Shown here piece after piece: positions 31,501 to 43,649 of a stretch of 64,000 nucleotides of DNA. The DNA is taken from assembly GCA_949825065.1 (NCBI GenBank), contig OX463846.1, positions 7,335,366 to 7,399,365 on the forward strand. Direction: 5' to 3'. The stretch is from Odontocerum albicorne. Lineage: Eukaryota; Arthropoda; Insecta; Trichoptera; Odontoceridae. The position numbers and the translations under genes are program-made. Within the stretch, counting starts at the first letter, position 1. The number at the start of each line of letters is the position of its first letter. The notes beneath the pieces are model-generated. The model searched no databases, had not been told where the DNA came from, and worked only from the letters and a program-made list of their open reading frames with translations.

Positions 31501-33319
31501 TTTACCTAAGTGTGGCTATGTAATATTTTTCTGTGCAGCGTCGTAACGCAAAATTTTAGCACACTCATGTTAAAAACTACTAGTACATTGCTACCCATCT
31601 GTATCAGGAGTTATAAAACATATATGTTATATTTAAGGTCCAGTATATATTTTTTTTTCATTGCTTTAATTTTAATATATTATTTCCAGATGTTAAAATG
31701 TCAATGTGTATAATTATTTATTAATTTACATAAAGCGTGTTATCCTTTCATTTCACAAATTACGAGTATATTGATTCATATTTTTTTATAAATTAAGGGT
31801 TTCTTATGAAGGGGTTTGTTCTAAAAAACACATAATTGTTTAGATGTTTTTTATTTATGTAAAATTTATTTCTAATTTGTAATGAAATATGTAAATGAAG
31901 TGTATTTATATTGTTTTTCTATTTTGAACAGGTTATTGTCCTGGATTTGTGAGACCTGGCCTGTTGTGCACTTTTTTTTATTGTAACTTGTATAAATTAT
32001 GTTAATGCTTAGGTGTTTTAATTTTTTTTGTAACACCTATTTCTGTACTCATTCGCATATTGACGTTTAACTGAATTTCACAATAATTAATTGGTGGAAT
32101 CGATCGTTATTCAATAAATAAAAATATTTCAGAATAACCTTCTGAAACCATAACATACTCGTAACAATATGAATATTATTAAAAAAAAAATTTGTATGGG
32201 AACATTAATCATATTTGAAATGTTAAACCTCCTAAAGGAGATGCCATAACAATTTTATTCCTCAATAGAATACTAAGTTCAATTAAAAAAATATTACAAA
32301 ATTATATAAACTCAAGTTTTTTGGTAACAAATAAATTAATATCTAATTTTTCCTTCAAACTATTGTATATAAACTACACATTTGTACTCGCATGTATGTA
32401 GAATATGCTTTGCATGCGTTAATCCCAAATTTACATTCACGATTTTGGCAAATAGAGAAGTTGTGTGAAATATTCCGTTGAAAATCGAAACAATAGACCG
32501 GTTTGAGTCTCTGCGAGTCAGTATTTTGGCGGGATGCTGTAAATATGAATCTGAAATTTCATTTCCTAGTCAGGCTGCCCTTTTGTGCAATGCGGTGTTT
32601 CCCCGCTTGAAATTACTTCGAGTCGGCAATTCTTTTTGAATAAACATTTTTTTCGCTATTGATTGTTATAATATTTGCATCTAGGTGAAATAAATGGATC
32701 AAAACGAGCCCGTAGCGGAGGTGTTTCAACAGGGGAATATGTATTTTGTGAAAATCAAAATAATCTCTGCGAAAAAAAAATACGAAGGAAAAAACTTGCT
32801 CGCGCAATGGGTGAAAGTGTATTTTCTTTCTTGATTTCGAATTCCGTTAGATTTACTGTGAATGCTGAGAGGGGGTTTGAATGAAATTTCTTACGTAAAC
32901 GATAAATTTTTCAATGAAGCTGAATATTCAAATTCAATGTAGCAATATTATGCTTATTTTTTCTTCAAATATTTTTTACACAAATTCAGCAAACGATTTG
33001 CTTTTTCGTATCACATTATGTAGTATTTTTTTAGAAGGAATAAAATAACTCATAACAGTTTTTTTTTATAAATATGCATATATTTCACAAATAACAGCAT
33101 TTGAAGTTGATATATTTTATATTATCTGATCTAAAAAATAAATCTCAAAAAAAATAAAATGAGTACTATACTCGTATATCCCATGTTGCACCTTAGAGAT
33201 ATTGCTGTCCCACCGGAGACCAGAACAAAAGGTTAAGTCTCATAACAAACTAGTATCAAGACTAACAATCTATGGTTAGTTAGTTGAAATATCTAAATAA
33301 TATATTACATTAAACGAAT
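31501..33319. other. Long AT-rich spacer
   Basis: No gene or element recognised. The overlapping frames on both strands at 32613-32884 match nothing I know. Confidence 0.4.
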
Positions 33320-33790
33320 TGAAGTGGACGTGGGAAAATTTTGAAAGTAGCCAAATAAATGCTGTAGAAATGCATGCACTAGAGAATTACATAGGGTGAC
33401 AATGTACGACAGAATACGGAATGAAATGATTAGAAATGAATTTGAACTTAAGGCTAATGTAATGAATAAGATGAAAATGAGAAAACTATGAGATGGTTTG
33501 GGCATGTAGAGCAAATGAATGAATAAAGACAAACAAAACAAATATACAGTTGAAATATGAGTGAAGAGTGAGATCAAGAAAGATCAAGGAAAGTGTGGTT
33601 AAATCAAGTGAATTACATTTTAAAAGTGAGAAATTTAAAAAGTCAACGAAATCGTAGAAGTTGTAGGAAAGGTATTTGAATGTAGAAGAGGTGATGGATG
33701 TGTGTCGAGATTGAAAAGTCTGGCGCTCTGCCCTCTCCGCCTACCCTGACAGAAAAACGTCGTGATGGTTGAAGTAGATATAACTGCGAA
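33320..33790 (+). pseudogene. RTE-like LINE 3' end
   Basis: Despite frame breaks the plus strand contains AVEMHA-like (GTAGAAATGCATGCACT), MYDRIRNEMIRNEFELKANV, MNKMKM, DGLGM/WFGHV-type, QIYS-type and RPRK-type sequence. The terminal block reads GTGTGTCGAGATTGAAAAGT, then CTGCCCTCTCCGCCTACCCT. It is one of the longest copies of this family here, with the segment just before the WFGHV tail. No RT palm is present. Confidence 0.6.
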
Positions 33791-33846
33791 AAACTGGTCT
33801 ATGAAACTAAAATATCTTAGACTATTGAAAAAAGTATCAATATGTT

Positions 33847-33935
33847 GACCTCCATGGACTAGTTGGTATTTCATTTGACTTTCGCTCGGAGAGTATGGGT
33901 TCGATTCCCGATGGTATTAAAAAATAAATAATTAG
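33847..33935 (+). mobile_element. SINE tRNA-like head
   Basis: GACCTCCATGGACTAGTTGG provides an A-box and GGGTTCGATTCCCGATGG a consensus B-box, the best preserved in the window. The following sequence (AAAATAAATAATTAGTGTC) does not match the usual SINE body, so it is truncated or a variant. Confidence 0.6.
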
Positions 33936-34068
33936 TGTCTTGTGAAAGGCTTTGTGTGGTAATAATTCTCACAAGTGTGCGAGAATCGTTGTTTCTTCAC
34001 GTACGGAATAGTATTGTTAATACGTGCGATGACGAACGGCGAGTTTTACTTTTTTACTATTAAGAAAT

Positions 34069-34118
34069 CCTCTTAGGACCAGTAAACCCCTTATGACCTC
34101 TTAGGACCAGTAAACCCC
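34069..34118. repeat. 28-bp direct duplication
   Basis: CCTCTTAGGACCAGTAAACC occurs at 34069 and 34097. Confidence 0.9.
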
Positions 34119-35142
34119 ATTTCGGTTATGATTGCAAGAACAAGCTTTGGTTTGGTAGGTATGTGGGACATAAGCGTCATACATACCACTAAGGTTCAAA
34201 AGCCTGAACAAGTTAGAGCGTGTATGGAGAGATACTATGCCAGCCACGTCCACAGCATGCATGGCCAGAAGATGTTACGGTAAAAACTAACCCTCAATAG
34301 TATGTCAACGAGAGCCGATATAAGACGTGTTGTTTCATTATGTTCTGAGTAGAATATTTTTCAGTCTTTAACCATTCAATCTCTCTATATGTCCTAACTA
34401 ACTAACGTTCCTTTCTTTATCTTTTTGAAACGTTCATCTTATTAGTGTATTAATTTTTGGTATCTTCATTTCGCCTAATTTCATAAATCGGTTCATCATT
34501 TTTTTGCTAAATCCGTGCAAAAAAATCATTCGTCAAATAATGATTCGATTTTTAGTCTATAATACAACGGATATTTGAGTATATTTAATTTTTGTTTTGT
34601 GAATAAAACTTATGGGGTATGTATCTCAAGTTTAACGTGGGTTTATTTCCTCAAAACGGTTCACCAGTTTGGCGAGAATAAATTGTCGAAAATCAACTTG
34701 TATAATCGTGAACTGTCCATTTGATAACTGGAAAATATAAAAAAAAGAAGAAATTTTCGAACAACTCGGCTACAAAACGGAAACGAACGGAAGTGAAAAA
34801 GAAAATACTGTCACAGCAAAAATATCACACAAAAATTTGAATAACGCCAAAGGAACGAGCAAAAAATTAAGGGAAAACCTTTTGGCGTCAGTAAAAGGAA
34901 AGTTAATTTACTTTCAACTCCGTTATAATATTTGATTAATTACAAAAATAGTCAAAAAAACACTTTGTTTCCTATCTCTATTTTATCTACCATTTTTGTT
35001 CGAAATTATTCCTTTATCAAGTATTTTTTTGTTGTTTTACTGTTGCGAGATGTATCAAATTTATTTAGAGCGAAAATTGCCTTTTTCCGTAGAATTTTCG
35101 CTGTGAGGATTTATTTACCTTTTTAGAGAGGATTTTTTCGTC
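34119..35142. other. Spacer
   Basis: No gene recognised; 34130-34290 is less AT-rich and could be an unidentified element. Confidence 0.35.
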
Positions 35143-35415
35143 TTAGAAGAAAAAATAGCGCCTTTGTGTTTTAATTAAAAGATTTGCCTCTGCCATCAAA
35201 CGTGTTATCAAAAAAATACAAAACACGACTCCGGTAGCGTTTCCTTTTATCTTCTTCCAATTAGTTATTTCACGAAAAAGTAACTTGAACAGTATCTACT
35301 CGAAGACATACGAGTATAATTAATGTTTTAGTAGAATATTGGGTTTACGTTGTTAAAATTAATTTTTTTTTTATGTTTTCAGTATAATGTCTAAGCATCA
35401 GACGACTTTCGTATT
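35143..35415 (+). repeat. Dispersed repeat R1, copy 2
   Basis: Counterpart of 28310-28558. Shared blocks are GCGCCTT, TTAATTAAAAGATTTGCCTC, ATCAAACGTGTTATC and AAAAAAATACAAAACACG, then CTTCTTCCAATTAGT. Confidence 0.6.
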
Positions 35416-35424
35416 CTTGTAGGT

Positions 35425-35480
35425 ATGACGTTTGTTTTGCAGCCCGGGGGTTGCGGGTTCAATTTATTTTGATACCCATT
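35425..35480 (+). mobile_element. SINE tRNA-like head fragment
   Basis: GCAGCCCGGGGGTTGCGGGT, then TCAATTT, resembles the 3' half of the SINE head, with the B-box mutated (GGTTCAATTTA). Confidence 0.4.
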
Positions 35481-36142
35481 CTTTTGTAAATGAGCTTTAG
35501 TTTCGTTTTCAGTAAATGTTTTTTATCTTTCTGCATTGTTGGAAGGAATTATTACTTATCCAAAAAACCGGCCAGGTTATTTATTATATGTCCATCGAAA
35601 GTATAAAAGTATGTACAAGAAAATACATTTAATCCACATCTCAATTAAAATATACAGAAAAAAACAGGTATTTGGTTTTCAATTACGGTCCAACATTCTC
35701 CTTCGACACATAGGTTTTTTGTCTGGAATACCGATTTCCAGTAAATAACATATTAATGTGCTTTTACTTTCTTTTAAGGGCTTAATCTTTTTAGCAAAAA
35801 AAAAAAATTCTATATTACGTGAAAATCACGTAAATTGATACATTTTCTTCCGAACCGATATAAATTTGAATACACTGATTTAAAAATCAATAATAACCCA
35901 TTTTCACGAATAAAAATGCGTTATGATATTTTATACTATACACGTCAAAATTGCGAGGCTATTATTGCAAGACGTTTTTTTACTCAAAATTTTACTTAGT
36001 CAGAGTAAGTTAAGTTATGCGTATTTAATTTAAATTATTTTTGACTATTAGAAGTTTGAGAAGTTCAAATATTTTACAAAGATTATAAGGATCGTGTTGT
36101 TTATCTGAACTGAATCTAGGTAGAGATTTTTTTTACCAGTGA
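35481..36142. other. AT-rich spacer
   Basis: Nothing recognised. Confidence 0.4.
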
Positions 36143-36235
36143 TCGAATGTCATACATCTTGGACATATTTTAACAGATAAACTATGGAATATGGATGATA
36201 TAGAAAGACAAAGAAGATGGACTGCCGTTAAGAGA
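36143..36235 (+). pseudogene. LINE reverse transcriptase fragment
   Basis: One frame reads SNVIHLGHILTDKLWNMDDI, then ERQRRW. This matches the VKYLGH.(I/L)(T/S)..L.DD.DIE.QRR motif just after the RT palm of several LINE families. It is short and isolated. Confidence 0.55.
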
Positions 36236-37233
36236 GAAACACTGACTTGAACACTCTGCGGCTGATCCAACGATTTAAAAATATTTTTTTAAAATAAACA
36301 CGTAAAATTGTCCCAATGGACGAAGATACGAGTTGGATACATAAATGGTTTCAGATTGTCGGTCAGTTTTTGAACTAATATCCTTTCTTTAGTATGAGCA
36401 AGATGTTTCTTGAATATATATACATTAATTAGAAACTTTATTGTTGCCACGTCTAACTGAATCTAAAAATGTAATTATTAAAATTATATTCAACTTGGTC
36501 TTGTCACCGACTTTTGGATATACACGTAAAAAACTAATGTTACCAATATAAAATTAAGAAAATAGGATGAAACCAAATTTTTAGAAATTTGTAATTTTTT
36601 TATTGTAATATTTTTTGATCTACGAGTACTTATCTCGTACATGTAAATGCTTTATTTTTGTTTTATTCGTATATCTCTTTAATAAAATAATGATCTGTGT
36701 TGTATTACACTGATTGAAATAAAATTGTTGAGTCACAAATGTTATACATTTCAAAACTTGTACTCGCATAATGTGATGAACAATGACAAAATGTTCGGTA
36801 GAGGTGTGTAACTGCATAATATAAAACTATGAAATATACATGTAAAATTTAAAATCTCGAAAACGTGTTTCAGTTAATTTAAAACTTCGGTAGCAACCTC
36901 ACAGTACATTTTGTTGGCACGATTATGTAAATATTCCAGAAGGTACTAGACATGCATCTAAATTTAATGCAATTATTTGATTGAACTGAAAATTTTCATG
37001 AAGTACTCGTTAGTATGTATTTATTTAATTTATTCACAGTTGAATTCATCCATAAATTTAGATTCAACATTTTTCATGTAATCAATTAATTATCTTTTTT
37101 ATTTTAAAGTTTAAATTAAATTTTTTAAATCATTACAATACAAACTATAATTGTTTTCCATTCGTAGGGTTTTTTTTTAATTACCAGACTTTTTTATTTA
37201 GACGTTTAATTATAGATTATATAAAGGACGAGA
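36236..37233. other. AT-rich spacer
   Basis: Nothing recognised. Confidence 0.4.
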
Positions 37234-37287
37234 TTAATTCCATAAGTCAATCAATCTCTTCCTAGATTGATTGACTTATGGAATTAA
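37234..37287. repeat. Perfect 24-bp hairpin, 6-bp loop
   Basis: Arms 37234-37257 and 37264-37287 (TTAATTCCATAAGTCAATCA with ATCT, and its complement) are perfectly complementary around the loop CTTCCT. Confidence 0.95.
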
Positions 37288-38514
37288 GTCATCAAAACAA
37301 AATATTTGCAAATGCTCGAAAAAGGAGTAGAAAGCTGGAAAAGAACGAGAAAATACGAGGTATGGAGAAACACATTTTTATATGTTACGAGTATTTATCG
37401 TTGCAGACATACTTGAACAAAGTTCAAGTTCTTAAATTTCACATCAGACATGTGGTATTTTTATGTGCCAAATAAAAACAATTAGTTTGCGTACATTTTT
37501 GACCATTTTAATTTTGAAGTTATCCCAAATCCCTCGTACATACCACATATAAAAAATCGGCCAAAATTATTACACCAAAAAAACTTAACATATTTTCATA
37601 AAACAGAGTTTTCTTTTTCTCCCTTTGACGTCATAAATAGTAATCTTGCTTCAAGATCTTTTAAAAGATGTTTATGTCTGGAAAACAATTTCTTAACAAC
37701 AATACTGAATTTGAAGACAAATATAAGGAAAAATATATAAATGTTATCCCATAACGGATTTCGTCTGCGCTCGTGCCTTGGAGTAGTTGTCAGTTTCAAA
37801 TTGCCCATACCAATCGGAAGAAGTTGTAAACCTTTTTTTTTTTCATGTAATATTTTTAAATTGTAAAATGTTCGAGTAACATACAGGGTTCAAAGTTACG
37901 AAGTAAAAAAAATCGTTGTCTGTATAAGCTTACATGGAACAATTCTTTAAGTCAGAATTTAGACATTGCTCTATTTTCTAGCTTGATATTTTTCACTGAA
38001 ATGATGATTTATAGTTTTTAAAATACACCAAACAAAATTTTGTTTTTATGAGTATTTTTTTACTTTAAAATATTTACGGTTTACGTAGTTTTTTTAATGG
38101 AAAAACTAACCTTAGAATACAAAGCCTCAATTTCTTGGGTACAGAAAACCACTCCACTGCTGAGGTTTACACGATACCGTTTAATCTCAGGTTTTACCTG
38201 TGACAATGTAGCCAGTCCCAAAACCATCCAAACACATTCCAGTATAATACATATGATTTTCCTAACTATTTACTTATTTTCATTATTTCCCCTATGATTT
38301 ATTTACTTATTTCATTTTTTTGCGTACATTGTGAAACAAGATACATGTAGCAATTTTATTGCTAAACAAAAACTTCTTCTAACCAACCAGCTCATCTTAG
38401 ATACATTTAACTGTTAAATTCATGATAGATTTTACAAAAAAGTATTCGTTTAAATTAAGTTAAGTAAAAAAAAAACAAATAAATGACTTATCTTTATCAG
38501 TATTATGTAGAGCT
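37288..38514. other. AT-rich spacer
   Basis: Nothing recognised with confidence. Confidence 0.4.
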
Positions 38515-38570
38515 ATAAGAAAAAGTCATTCACTTGATTCAACAATACTTTCCTTGGTCTTCATCGGTTG
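38515..38570 (-). pseudogene. RTE-like LINE fragment, very short
   Basis: The minus strand reads RPRKVLLNQVNDF, matching the GRPRK...DQV..IL block of the other copies. Only about 50 bp is recognisable. Confidence 0.45.
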
Positions 38571-39899
38571 TCAAATCTGTCTTAGTATAGAGACAATTTA
38601 AGGAAAGCTGATGTTAAAACCTCCAATATGTATCCACGTACCTTGAAAGGAAACTTATGGAAGTGGTTTAGCTCCGCTGTAACAGAGTAATTGTATGAAA
38701 AGCTCGTTGTTGAGCTTTGTAAGGATGGAAGCTTTCGTAACAAGACGAGGGTGTTTTATTATGCCGCCACGCTAAATGTGAGCTTTTTTCAAATGCTCTC
38801 ACTATACCAATTCGTACCGCATAACAACATGTGACCTAGATGTAGGGTATTTTGCAAAAGAAGACCTGCTAAAAATTACTCTCAGCCACTTCAGCCATTC
38901 AGATTTAAAGTGATTTTGATAAACAGCAAACATTTTTAGTCAAGGAGGGATGTATTTTTGTTGAAAAATATCAACAAAAAAAAAATAGGGTGGATTCGGA
39001 TCAAAAACCCCTTGGAGTATTCGCGTGGAAAGTTTTTCTAATTTCATACACAAAATTCTTATAAAGCTTTTTTTTATGAAATTTGCTTCGAAACGTCTTT
39101 CAGCGGCGTTATTATTTGACGTTGTGGCCATTCTATACAAATATGGTCGTGGTTTTGTGGGTGGAAAAAGTATTTCAATATTTTCCTGTTATTTTTTTAA
39201 AGAAATACTCTGGTTGGGTTAGATAGAGAAAATATATTTATACTTGATAACACCATATCACGAATACAAGTATAACAATTTAATAATTTTACATCAAGAG
39301 TTTATATTTTCAGTATATATTCAGGATCATTTTCAGTATATTTTCAGGATCATTTTCCAGCATTTCTCCAATGCTTTAAACTGGGGTCTAATATTATATT
39401 GTTTATTAATTTAAGTAAATATATTTTTCCAATTCGAGAGAGAATACTTCTTTTATATTTTAGGTTATATTTTGTTGTCTTGTATTGTTGATTACTTTTG
39501 TTGTGCGTTGATATGTTTAAGCATCATAATTTGAAATATGTCTTTACAACAAATCAATTTTTTTTATATTGATACGTTATCTATTTGAGTTTAATGTTTA
39601 ATTGTGTTACATAAAGAACACTTAAATTTCGTTTATTGTATTAATAAACAAAAGTCATTCTGTGTGTTATATTATTACATCAAGAATGCCATTAAACGCC
39701 TCCAATCAAGGCGGTCCACAATCCGACACTAAACATCCTTCGAATATATAGTCTTATATTCTTCAACTGATTTCTTCCCTCTTTTAAAATTTGATGAATT
39801 ATCCAAGCATCTCATACCTTTTTTCAAACTCGAATATATTTAAAACATAAACCTTTTACCATTAAATTTTTCTTATTGGTGTAGAACAGACGAAATACA
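38571..39899. other. AT-rich spacer
   Basis: No gene or element recognised. TCAGTATAT(AT)TTCAGGATCATTTTC repeats twice near 39311-39357. Confidence 0.4.
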
Positions 39900-39989
39900 C
39901 TGTGCATCGTGTAAGAAAAGTTTGACGGCGACAGCATGACAATAAACCATGTTGGGATGATACATTCTACGTATCCTGGTATACGTTGT

Positions 39990-40263
39990 CAAACTCGTTC
40001 GAGGAATTGTGAGCTGTCCAGCATTACATCAAAGATTAGCGTTATATGTTCCTAGCAATTCCACTAGACTGCGCCGGCAAGAACTGTTCTCAATAACATA
40101 CGCAAGAACGGGTCTTCCAGCCGCTATGCCTGTTGGAAGGGCCTTAACTCTTCTGGACGGGACTGCTTCGGATATTGACATATTTCATATCACTTTATCA
40201 AAAGCAAAAGTAAATTTTCTTCTAAGATTAGGCGCGTTAAAAAGCACTGATCAATGTACTTAA
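39990..40263 (+). pseudogene. LINE reverse transcriptase C-terminal tail fragment
   Basis: The open frame reads HQRLALYVPSNSTRLRRQEL, FSITYARTGLPAAMPVGRAL and TLLDGTASDIDIFH, then KVNFLLRL. The pattern VP...R.R....F.....RT......P..R...L......D(I/L)DIFH matches the C-terminal end of many LINE polyproteins. There is no upstream RT domain. It is followed by an AATAAATATG signal near 40415. The frame is intact over about 85 codons. Confidence 0.5.
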
Positions 40264-41094
40264 GTGACTTTGAATATATGTGTATGTTTGTGTGTATATA
40301 CATTATTTTTTATTTTATATAATTTTATTTTTATTCTATATAATTTTTCTTTATTTTTCATGTTAACATTTCTTGTATTTTTCAATGTAATTGGGCTAAA
40401 CCTGTTTTGAGAAAATAAATATGTACGAGTATGTTGTTTTATTTCTGTTTACTTGAAAGGAAGTAAAATTTTCCTTTCTCAAATAAAATTCAAGACAAGA
40501 ACTGCAAGATGTGTTATACGATTAAGCCATAAAGCATCTTGCATAGTACAGTGTTATAAACTAAAACACCTGATCTTTGTCTTTTAAAATTTACTGTCGC
40601 AAAGCTACGAGACCATCCAAACTGCAGACATACTTTTTTCTTTGTCTCCTCTTACACACGTTCTTCATACTAAAGCGCATGTAAAATATGCCAAGGGATT
40701 TTTCTATTTTCTCACTCTTTGCATTTCTCCCACTTGATTCCCTATTCTCTCATTCGGATTGCAAAACGCGAGCATTTCGCATCAAAAAGACGATTCTGCT
40801 TTTTATTTTCTCATTCTGCCCTACCCATTCTTCTTTATTAAAGCCATTTCAGATTCGAGAAAAATTCTTTGACAAACTCCAAGAGCAAACATTTGCTTGA
40901 CGGCATGCAATCGGAAATTTTTTCCGAGTTCTGAGATGAAAATTTAACGATAGATTTAATCTCATAAAAAATGGATAAATCAATCTTGCGTCTCATTCAG
41001 TATTTAAGAAATAACATATATTGTTTAAATAAACTCAATTTTTATCATTATTTCTTTATTGATAACTTACTAATATTTAATATAATACGAAATT
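40264..41094. other. AT-rich spacer
   Basis: Nothing recognised; frames here are short and unlike known proteins. Confidence 0.4.
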
Positions 41095-41330
41095 ATGTGA
41101 TAAGAGATGAATGTGAACTTAAGGCTGATGTGGTGAGTAAGATGAAGAAGACCAATCTGAAATGGTTCGGGCACGTCAAACGAATGAAGGAAGAAAAAAC
41201 AATGTAAATATGTAGTGCAAATGTGAGTGGGAGGTATGGTAAAGAAAGACCACGGAAACTACGGTAAGATCAAGTTTATGATATTCTGAAAAAAAGAAAA
41301 TATAAAGCTAATCTTTAGGAGATATCAATC
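41095..41330 (+). pseudogene. RTE-like LINE 3' end, best readable copy
   Basis: One frame reads VIRDECELKADVVSKMKKTN, LKWFGHVKRMKEEKTM, stop, ICSANVSGRYGKERPRKLR, stop, DQVYDILKKRKY. This is the tail after the RT domain of an RTE-like LINE (consensus features WFGHVERM, GRGRPRK, DQV..IL). Two stop codons interrupt it. The other copies in the window were identified by comparison with this one. Confidence 0.7.
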
Positions 41331-41782
41331 GTGTGTTCTACTATAAAAAACAGCCCGTTTCTAGATGTGTATTTCCTCTCGCAGACGTCACAGACACGTG
41401 AATCCAGCTGAGATTAGTAATATTCATGCATGATCGTAGCACTCTGGCTGTTTCTAGCATGTCTAGCTGTTGAAAAGCCGTCAGTTTGATAACAGATGGC
41501 TCTCCACTTTTCACGAGCCACCTGCGCCTAGTCTTTAGGTACCCTAAACAAAGTCAGTGACTGTCGCAGACTGTCTTTATTCTGACGCTTCCTCTACCCA
41601 CCAACTCTTCGCTTGCCTATTACTTCCTGTATAAGACTCGTTTTAAGAGATTATGACAGCTCATGTGTATCACATGTCTCGTTCACCTAATATTCACATT
41701 TACAACCATATTATTCTCTACAGTTTAAGCAGGAAAACGAAGCTATGTCGTGGAGTTTATTTTATGTGCATCCCCACATACT
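41331..41782. other. Spacer
   Basis: Nothing recognised. Confidence 0.4.
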
Positions 41783-41850
41783 CACCGGTCACGCCGCTGT
41801 ACTGAATCCAATGACACATCGAGGTGAATCAATCGGAGTACACCTGCATG
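41783..41850. repeat. Short dispersed repeat R2, copy 1
   Basis: CTCACCGGTCACGCCGCTGT, then GAATCCAATGACACATCGA, resembles 63069-63135 (CTCACCCGCCAACCGCTGTA, GAATCCAATCACATATCGA). Identity unknown. Confidence 0.4.
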
Positions 41851-41985
41851 TTGGGTATGAGATAGTATATAGAAGAGGCGAAAAATGTGTATCGCGATAG
41901 GAAAGTCTGGGGTTCTTTTCTTTCTGCTTACCCCAACATGCAGATGGCGTGATGATATGTATGTATGTAATAATATTCAAAGTAT
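41850..41985 (+). pseudogene. RTE-like LINE terminus with TATG tail
   Basis: It shows the non-coding end of the family: GAAAAATGTGTATCGCGATA, GGAAAGTCTGGGGTTC, CTGCTTACCCCAACATGCAG and GGCGTGATGATATGTATGTA. Confidence 0.55.
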
Positions 41986-42007
41986 AATTTATATTATCGC
42001 ATAATTT

Positions 42008-42178
42008 CATATCCTCAATGAGATACAGGCAAAAGCCTAGTTTATTGGGGATGCGACAAATAAAAGGCAACAAACCCAGATCCATTAAAATTGTACGTCC
42101 AAATTAAATTACCTGTTGTTTTTTCGCAAATTATGTATATTTCTTGTCATGTGTAATAATAAATAAATAAATAAAAAT
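42008..42178 (+). mobile_element. Short retroelement or LINE 3' end with (TAAA)n tail, copy 2
   Basis: It aligns with 5344-5512 throughout: ATATCCTCAATGAGATACAG, GGCAAAAGCCTAGTTTATTG, AAAGGCAACAAACCCAGATC, then TGTCATGTGTAATAATAAAT and the TAAA tail. The start and end points equal those of copy 1. Confidence 0.65.
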
Positions 42179-42364
42179 AAAGTACCATTTCGCAGTGGCG
42201 AACTAATTAAAATTAAGGGGTCTAATCAAGATTCTCAAAGCGGACCCTACCAGAAAAACAACCAAATATTTATACTTTATAAGAATTGGTACCAGTGTAA
42301 TTATACAAATTATTATAAATAAACTATCAAGAAATGTAAATAACAATAATCATCAAAACTGTCA

Positions 42365-42612
42365 TTTCGGTGCTACAATCTGCTGTAGATCCAGCCTTCT
42401 CAAAGATATGTATCCACCGTTCTAAACAGCATGCTGCCTTCTTTCAGTCCCTGAGGCTGAGGAAAAATATTGTTTTGAATGTTGCCATCCCATCTAGTCT
42501 TGGATCTGCTTATATTCCTTCAGGTATGTCATCCAATAGCCACTTTTCAGTCGTGCTCTCTACATGTCCCACCCAACGAAGTATTCCAATTGAATACATT
42601 CTGTGATATTTG
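42365..42612 (-). pseudogene. LINE reverse transcriptase C-terminal tail fragment
   Basis: The minus strand reads RMYSIGILRWVGHVESTTEK, WLLDDIPEGI, stop, then a frame with ERWIHIFEKAGSTADC. LRWVGHV is the tail hallmark. The remainder is too decayed for family assignment. Confidence 0.5.
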
Positions 42613-43645
42613 ACTTACCACACAGTTTGTACAGTTCATGGTTCATTATAAATTCAATGTATAAATATTACTAATTTAATCTGAAATAATTTTCAAAATC
42701 AATCGACATAAGACGTAAGTTTTTTAATAACTTAAAATGTCTACGCTATACGTCATCGTAGACTGACTATTGACTGTTTCAAAGATTCTTAGAAAGATTT
42801 TGCACTTGACACATTGAGCAAAACTTAATTTTGTTTTGTCACATAAAAAAAAAGAATAAATAAACTACTCAATCATCTGCATGTTATTGTATAAATAAAA
42901 GAAAAAAATACACAAAAATGTTGTACAATACAAACACGTTTTTATTGGATAGTTTAATAATGTATTCACAAATATGGGGGTTGAAATTATAACCTTCATA
43001 ACTTACAATTATTCCTATTGACAGCTGAAACGTTTTATAGCTTAGAGCATGATGACAAAAAGGTATTGATTCTATATAATTTATCATAAGTTTTAATGAA
43101 CTCACAATTCGAACGAACTCACTCGTCGATTGATTGCACGCGATATTGTATTATGTTTCTCTACGTATTTGAGTATTCCATTTAATGGAATTAATAAGTT
43201 TATGAAGAAATATTTTCCTAACTCCACTAGTCGACTTGGGACAACAATGGTAACCATCCCCCGTGGGAAGAAAAACATTTTGATGTTTTCCTTGTATCAA
43301 GGTATGCCTCGGCTTTCCATGAATACATCCAAGCTAGTTGACTAACCCATTTGGTCCCTGACTATGGGAGTTTTAATGGCAAACTTTTTAGCTTCAATCT
43401 TATCTCTTTGCTCTGTTGTAATTATTGCGGCCATCTGGATCAATTCATAGATCACTTTTGTGGTATTGTGATAATAATCGAGCCGATAATTTTCGAAGAA
43501 ATCTCATACCTTACATCCTTTAATCGGTACATCTTACAAACTCGTATTTCAACCTTCTATCGACATCTTGTATCGGCTGACAACTCTAATCTAGTAGAGT
43601 CACAGGATTTGCTTCATTTGAAGCTTTCTGTATAAGTAATGGCAA
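42613..43645. other. Spacer
   Basis: No gene recognised upstream of the RT pseudogene; frames at 43130-43345 and 43351-43635 match nothing I know. Confidence 0.35.
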
Positions 43646-43649
43646 CTTG

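Noticed and set aside
32613..32884. Overlapping frames on both strands
   Set aside because: Mutually antisense, no homology recognised, no splice or start evidence.
33848..33920. Possible functional tRNA gene
   Set aside because: The A- and B-boxes are good, but the arms do not pair into a cloverleaf and the sequence is part of a repeated SINE head.
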